A stretch of 64,000 bases of DNA, taken from JANMOK01 sp031415055. GTDB taxonomy: Bacteria > Pseudomonadota > Alphaproteobacteria > Rhodobacterales > Rhodobacteraceae. Positions 59,932-64,000 of this stretch are shown here, in pieces. Location: the NCBI GenBank assembly GCA_031415055.1, contig JANOQZ010000021.1, positions 1 through 64,000 of the forward strand. The letters run 5' to 3'. The notes below the pieces were generated by a model. It had not been told where the DNA came from. It saw nothing but the letters and a program-made list of their open reading frames with translations, and searched no databases. Both the position numbers and the translations under genes were made by a program. Every line of letters begins with the position of its first letter. The stretch's first letter is position 1.

Positions 59932-60737
59932 TTGCCTCCTCCCGCAATGTTGTCGCCGTCGCGGGTCAGGTAATAGGCGGCGAGGATGGGCAGCAGGGTC
60001 ACCAGCACCACGATCATCGCCACCACATTGGTGACCGGGCGCTGGCGCGGCCGCACCAGTTCCTCGAGCATCCAGATTGGCAGAGTCTGCTGTTGGCCAG
60101 CGGTGAAAGTGGTGACAATCACCTCGTCGAAACTAAGGGCGAAGGCCAGCATGCCGCCGGCCAAAAGCGCGGTGCCGATATTGGGCAGGATGATGTAGCG
60201 GAAAGTCTGAAAGGTGTTGGCGCCAAGGTCGGATGATGCCTCAACCATTGAACCGGACAAGCGGCGAAAACGGGCGACGGCATTGTTGTAGACGACGACG
60301 ATACAGAATGTGGCGTGGCCAAGGATGATCGTCCAGGTCGAAAACGGGATGTCCATCAGCGCGAAGGCCGAGCGCAAAGATATACCGGTGATGATGCCGG
60401 GCAGCGCGATGGGCAGGATAACCAGCAGCGATATGGTTTCGCGGCCAAAGAATTTGGCGCGGGAAACGGCGGCGGCGCAGAGGGTGCCGAGGATGATGGC
60501 GAGTATTGTGGCGATGGCGCCGACCCGCACCGACAGCCAGAGTGCTTGCCAGACATCGGGGCGACCCATGGCGACGCCGAACCATTTCAGGGTCAGGCCG
60601 GGGGGCGGGAACTGGTAGGATTTGTCCTCGGTAGTGAAGGCGTAAAGAAAGATCAGCAGGATCGGCAGGTGCAGGAACAAAAGGCCACCGATGGCGAAAA
60701 GTTTGAGCGGCAAGGGCGCGCGCTGGTCAGAGGGCAT
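59928..60737 (-). CDS. ABC transporter permease (YdcV/PotI-like)
   Basis: A 269-residue inner-membrane permease with six hydrophobic segments and the EAA-type loop EASSDLGANTFQTFRYIILP near residue 175. It is the second permease of a polyamine-type importer. ATG at 60737 overlaps the preceding permease by 11 bp. The last 85 bp of its 3' region are repeated after the SDR gene. Confidence 0.92.
   Translation of the reverse strand: MPSDQRAPLPLKLFAIGGLLFLHLPILLIFLYAFTTEDKSYQFPPPGLTLKWFGVAMGRPDVWQALWLSVRVGAIATILAIILGTLCAAAVSRAKFFGRETISLLVILPIALPGIITGISLRSAFALMDIPFSTWTIILGHATFCIVVVYNNAVARFRRLSGSMVEASSDLGANTFQTFRYIILPNIGTALLAGGMLAFALSFDEVIVTTFTAGQQQTLPIWMLEELVRPRQRPVTNVVAMIVVLVTLLPILAAYYLTRDGDNIAGGGK
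59959..60043. repeat. 85-bp direct repeat, proximal copy (in permease gene)
   Basis: The proximal member of the pair described at 59006-59090; it encodes the final transmembrane segment (VVAMIVVLVTLLPILAAYYL) of the YdcV-like permease. Confidence 0.85.
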
Positions 60738-61641
60738 CGAAAGCCCCCATTTTGCGGGCAATCGACAGATAGATGACCATGATGACTATGGGGACAACGG
60801 CGAAAGCGGCGGCGAGCGGGATGTTGCCCGCCGTGCCTTGATGGGCGTTGACCGCCATGCCGATGAAATTGCGCGACGAGCCGATGACGCCGGGGATGAT
60901 GTAGTCGCCCAGCGTCAGCGAGAAGGTGAAGATCGACCCGGCGACAATGCCGGGCAGTGCTAGCGGGAAGATCACATGGCGGAAGGTCTGGGCGTTTGAC
61001 GCCCCAAGGTCGCCCGAAGCCTCGATCAGATTGCCGGGAACCCGTTCGAGCGAGGCTTGAATTGGCAAGATCATGAAGGGCAGCCAGACATAGACGAACA
61101 CCAGAAACATGCCGATATAGCTGACCGACAGCGACGGGCCGCCGATCACCGGGATGGTGAGGATTTTGTCGAGCAGCCATAGCAGCCCGACAGAATCGAG
61201 CAGCCAAGTTATGATCCCCTCTTTGGCGAGGATCAGTTTCCACGCATAGAGTTTGACCAGATAACTCGACCACAGCGGCAGCATGACGCCTAGGTAGAAC
61301 AGCGCCTTCCAGCGGCCTTTTGCGTAGCGGGCGGCGTAGTAGGCGATAGGGAAGGCGATGATCGCCGAGGCAATCGTCACAACGGTCGCCATCAGGAAGG
61401 TGCGCAGGATGATGTCAAAATTGGCCGGGATCAGCAGCTCGGCATAGGTTTTGAGGGTGAACTCATAGGTCACAAGGCCGGAAAATTCGTCGATGGAAAA
61501 GAAGCTTTGCAGCAGTAATGCGAAAAGCGAGCCGACGTAGATGACGCCAAGCCAGAGGACGGGCGGGAGTAGCAGTAACGCCAGTAACAGGCGTGGACGA
61601 CGCCAGAACGTGTCGGACAGCCGGTCGGCAAGGGCGGCCAC
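60727..61641 (-). CDS. ABC transporter permease (YdcU/PotH-like)
   Basis: A 304-residue permease with six hydrophobic segments. The EAA loop EASGDLGASNAQTFRHVIFP near residue 230 docks the ATPase. It begins with GTG at 61641, sharing one base with the stop of the ATPase gene (TAGTG), and overlaps the next permease by 11 bp. It is a component of the polyamine-like importer. Confidence 0.93.
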   Translation of the reverse strand: MAALADRLSDTFWRRPRLLLALLLLPPVLWLGVIYVGSLFALLLQSFFSIDEFSGLVTYEFTLKTYAELLIPANFDIILRTFLMATVVTIASAIIAFPIAYYAARYAKGRWKALFYLGVMLPLWSSYLVKLYAWKLILAKEGIITWLLDSVGLLWLLDKILTIPVIGGPSLSVSYIGMFLVFVYVWLPFMILPIQASLERVPGNLIEASGDLGASNAQTFRHVIFPLALPGIVAGSIFTFSLTLGDYIIPGVIGSSRNFIGMAVNAHQGTAGNIPLAAAFAVVPIVIMVIYLSIARKMGAFDAL

Positions 61642-62630
61642 TAGCCCTGCCCCATCAAATGCAGGGCGTCTTGGTCCCAGGTCAGGCCCACGTCGCTGCC
61701 CTGCGCCGGAACGGCGGTGCCGGTCGGCAGCAGCGCGGCAATTTCGGTTTCGCCGACCATCACGCCGATGCGGGTGCCAGCGCCAAGATAACGGGAGGTA
61801 GTGACGGCACCACGGACAATGGCGGATTTTTCGGTTAGCCGGATGGACTCGGGGCGCAAGCTTCCCCAGACATTACCGCCGCCGAAACGTGCGACCAGAT
61901 CGGGCGCAAGGATGTTCGAGGAGCCTACGAAATCAGCGACAAAGCGGTTGATCGGGCGGTCGTAGATATCGGAAGGCGTGCCCTCTTGCACGATGCGGCC
62001 TTCGTTGAAGACGGCAACGCGGTCGGCCATCGACAGGGCCTCGCCCTGATCGTGGGTAACGAAAACGAAGGTGATGCCCAAAGCCTGCTGCAGCGATTTC
62101 AGCTCGTCCTGCATCGCCTCGCGCAGTTTCAGGTCGAGCGCGCCGAGCGGCTCGTCGAGCAGCAGGACGCGGGGTTTGTTGACGAGGGCGCGGGCCAGCG
62201 CGACGCGCTGGCGCTGGCCGCCGGAAAGCTGGCCGGGTTTGCGGTCGCCAAAGCTATTCAGTTTGACCAGACCCAACATATCTTCGGCGGATTTGTGACG
62301 GCTGGCCTTGTCGATGCCTTTGACCATTAGCCCATATGCCACGTTATCGCGCACGTTCAGATGCGGGAAAAGGGCATAGTCTTGGAACACAGTGTTGACC
62401 GAACGCCGGTTCGGCGGCACCCCTTCGGAGGCTTCGCCGAAGATGCGGATCTGGCCGGATGTGGGTTGGTCGAAGCCGGAGATCAAGCGCAGGCAGGTGG
62501 TCTTACCCGAGCCGGAAGGCCCGAGCATGGCGAAGAACGAGCCTTCCTCGATGGCAAGGTCAACGTTGTCGACGGCCTTGATGGTGCCGAAACTGCGCGA
62601 GACGTTCTGGAATTCGACGGCTGTGGCCAT
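61641..62630 (-). CDS. ABC transporter ATP-binding protein (YdcT/PotA-like)
   Basis: A 329-residue importer ATPase. Walker A MLGPSGSGKTTCLRLISGF near residue 35, Q-loop VFQDYALFPHLNV, signature QLSGGQRQRVALARALVNKP, Walker B VLLLDEPLGALD and H-loop VTHDQGEALSMADR are intact. A TOBE-type C-terminal domain follows from about 245. ATG at 62630 is used. A hairpin separates it from the binding-protein gene. Confidence 0.95.
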   Translation of the reverse strand: MATAVEFQNVSRSFGTIKAVDNVDLAIEEGSFFAMLGPSGSGKTTCLRLISGFDQPTSGQIRIFGEASEGVPPNRRSVNTVFQDYALFPHLNVRDNVAYGLMVKGIDKASRHKSAEDMLGLVKLNSFGDRKPGQLSGGQRQRVALARALVNKPRVLLLDEPLGALDLKLREAMQDELKSLQQALGITFVFVTHDQGEALSMADRVAVFNEGRIVQEGTPSDIYDRPINRFVADFVGSSNILAPDLVARFGGGNVWGSLRPESIRLTEKSAIVRGAVTTSRYLGAGTRIGVMVGETEIAALLPTGTAVPAQGSDVGLTWDQDALHLMGQG

Positions 62631-62642
62631 GGGATGCCCCAT

Positions 62643-62670
62643 AAAAGGCGACCCCGGCGCAGGGCCGGGG
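62643..62670 (-). terminator. Intra-operon stem-loop after the binding-protein gene
   Basis: On the minus strand CCCCGGC (62670-62664) pairs with GCCGGGG (62658-62652) around a CCTGC loop, with TTTT at 62646-62643 after a TCGCC spacer. It sits in the 66-bp gap between the solute-binding and ATPase genes, where partial termination or mRNA protection commonly raises binding-protein levels. Confidence 0.55.
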
Positions 62671-62696
62671 CAGCGGTTTTTGCGTGGACGTGTCGT

Positions 62697-63848
62697 TTAC
62701 CGTCCGCCGATCACCCCGATATAATCCGATACCCAGCGATAATAGGGCACGCATTCGCCGGTCGAGCAGGCCGAAACCGGGGTCGTCCAGAAGCGGATCT
62801 TGTCGAAATCATCCAAGCCATTGGTCGTGCAGCCCTCGGCGGTCTGCATGCCCGAGCCATCAGTGCAGGCGGCCAAAACCACCGGGTTCGAGCCGAACCA
62901 GACCGAGAGGTCGGATTGCAGGTTGGAACTTAGCGTGTGTTCCATCCACATATAGGCGCAATTCGGATTGGCCGCGTCCGCGCTCAACATCGTCGTATCG
63001 GCCCAGCCGGTGGCTCCTTCGGCCGGAATGGTCGAGGCAATGGGCTGGCCTTCACTGGCCAGGATATTGACCTGGAACGGCCAGGAACCCGATGCCACAA
63101 CGCCTTCGTTCTTGAAATCATCCATCTGGATGAAAGCGTCGTGCCAATAACGGCCGACCAAAGTGCGCTGCACCCGCAGCAGGTCGAGCGCCGCCTTGTA
63201 TTGGTCTTCGTTCAGTTCGTAGGGTGAGGCGATGCCGAGTTCGGGCTTGTGGGTCATCAGATAGAGCGCCGCATCGGCGATGTGGATGGGACCGTCGTAA
63301 GCTTGCACGCGGCCTTTGTTGCTGGCGCCGTCGGGCAGGTTCATCTCTTCAAACACCACGTTCCAGCTGGTCGGCGCTTCGGGGAAGGTGGTGGTGTTGT
63401 ACATCAACACGTTCGGACCCCAATCATAGGGCACGCCGTAATGCTTGCCATCAACCGTGTGCCAAGGCGAATCTTGCAGGCGAGCATCGACATTGGGCCA
63501 GCTTGGGATCAAGGCGGTGTTTACCTCTTGCACGCGGTTGCCCGCGACCAAACGCAAGGATGCGTCTCCCGAAGCGGTGACCAAATCAAAGCCGCCTTCG
63601 TTCATCAAGGCGACCATCTCATCCGACGTATTGGCAGTTTTGACGTTGACTTTGCAACTTGTCGCCGTCTCAAATTTGGTCACCCAGTCAAACGCCGCAT
63701 CGGTTTCGCCGCGTTCGATATAGCCCGGCCATGCGACAATGTTGAGTTCACCCTCGCCAGCGCCGAGTGCTGTCATCATATCGGCCAGACCGGGCGTTGC
63801 GGCGAGCAAAGCGACAATGGCCGTGCATCCGGCAAGTGTATTTTTCAT
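62697..63848 (-). CDS. Extracellular solute-binding protein (YdcS/PotD-like)
   Basis: A 383-residue periplasmic protein. Signal peptide MKNTLAGCTAIVALLAATPG with cleavage near LAD. The mature part follows the PotD-type fold: LNIVAWPGYIERG, FDLVTASGDASLRLVAGNRV, YGVPYDWGPNVLMYNTTTFP and a C-terminal WVSDYIGVIGGR. Two Cys pairs near the C-terminus may form disulfides. It begins the operon; size and order match E. coli ydcS. The ligand is probably putrescine or a related amine (inference). Confidence 0.92.
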   Translation of the reverse strand: MKNTLAGCTAIVALLAATPGLADMMTALGAGEGELNIVAWPGYIERGETDAAFDWVTKFETATSCKVNVKTANTSDEMVALMNEGGFDLVTASGDASLRLVAGNRVQEVNTALIPSWPNVDARLQDSPWHTVDGKHYGVPYDWGPNVLMYNTTTFPEAPTSWNVVFEEMNLPDGASNKGRVQAYDGPIHIADAALYLMTHKPELGIASPYELNEDQYKAALDLLRVQRTLVGRYWHDAFIQMDDFKNEGVVASGSWPFQVNILASEGQPIASTIPAEGATGWADTTMLSADAANPNCAYMWMEHTLSSNLQSDLSVWFGSNPVVLAACTDGSGMQTAEGCTTNGLDDFDKIRFWTTPVSACSTGECVPYYRWVSDYIGVIGGR

Positions 63849-64000
63849 GTTCTTCTCCCTGTGAATGATCAGATGGGTGCAAGCGCAGACCTGCCCGCTG
63901 ATTCGTAACTGGTGCCAGTTTGACCGGGTGATCAAATTTCGCAATGAAAAACCGGAAAACGTGCATATCGCGTCACTGTGGAAACAAACAAAAACGGGCC

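Noticed and set aside
1..64000. tRNA, rRNA and CRISPR arrays
   Set aside because: No T-loop-like GGTTCRA sequence in a cloverleaf context, no rRNA segment and no regularly spaced repeat array was found by reading; a covariance search was not possible.

Overview
The window is chromosomal DNA of an alphaproteobacterium, most likely from the Rhodobacterales. This is inferred from gene content: an Hsp20/DUF1150 pair, the linked genes lgt, midA and pgeF beside ubiK, ybjN, proC and a phasin, the SDHAF4/rsmB/heparinase/purH block, a bifunctional ATP sulfurylase/APS kinase, and DUF4389, DUF2270 and EI24 proteins. Base composition looks to be in the mid-fifties %GC by eye. Genes are tightly packed, with many 4-base ATGA overlaps. 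No rRNA or tRNA gene and no CRISPR array was seen.

Layout. 0-9.2 kb: a YdeI-like gene cut by the left edge, an ArsR regulator with an AHSA1/SRPBCC partner, a DMT exporter, purEK, small Hsp20 and DUF genes, sulfate activation, and trxB divergent from an Lrp regulator. 9.2-14.6 kb: pgeF-midA-lgt on the minus strand, then ubiK, ybjN, proC, a phasin and csaA. 14.65-17.25 kb is an accessory segment. It holds one copy of a dispersed intergenic repeat, a truncated-looking small gene, a HEPN-like protein, a two-TM membrane protein and the 3' end of an IS1595-family transposase gene. 17.2-20.2 kb: tdk, a periplasmic protein and SleB hydrolase, then a second accessory patch with a G-rich tract, a ribbon-helix-helix antitoxin-like gene and a frameshifted HNH nuclease gene. 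20.2-31.3 kb: carB, pabB with an aminotransferase, a GT87-like membrane protein, aspS with an unusual insertion, a GNAT protein and an esterase. 31.3-41.4 kb: nitroreductase/EI24, an operon with ridA, a phosphodiesterase, a DUF482 GNAT, PCD and an orphan HicB, then a type I secretion pair divergent from mlaA-mlaC. 41.4-57.1 kb: a peroxiredoxin, an FAD reductase, rsmD-recQ, an orphan contractile-tail tube gene, a CDF/sulfurtransferase/GNAT run, amino-acid genes, a 23-residue lipoprotein, PAS, SDHAF4, rsmB, heparinase and purH.

57.1-64 kb: after a second, inverted copy of the dispersed repeat comes a minus-strand operon resembling E. coli ydcSTUV-patD: binding protein, ATPase, two permeases and aminobutyraldehyde dehydrogenase. 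It would import a polyamine-like compound and oxidise the resulting aminoaldehyde. An SDR most like L-rhamnose 1-dehydrogenase sits between the second permease and patD. It is bracketed by an 85-bp direct repeat of the permease 3' end, and the second repeat copy forms a 42-codon mini-gene with its own ribosome binding site.

The points most worth following are the dispersed repeat shared by 14.66 and 57.4 kb, the duplicated permease tail around the SDR, the HEPN-like island, the AspRS insertion, the orphan tail-tube gene, the tiny lipoprotein and the 21-bp tandem repeats at the trxB/lrp promoter. All alignments quoted were made by eye.
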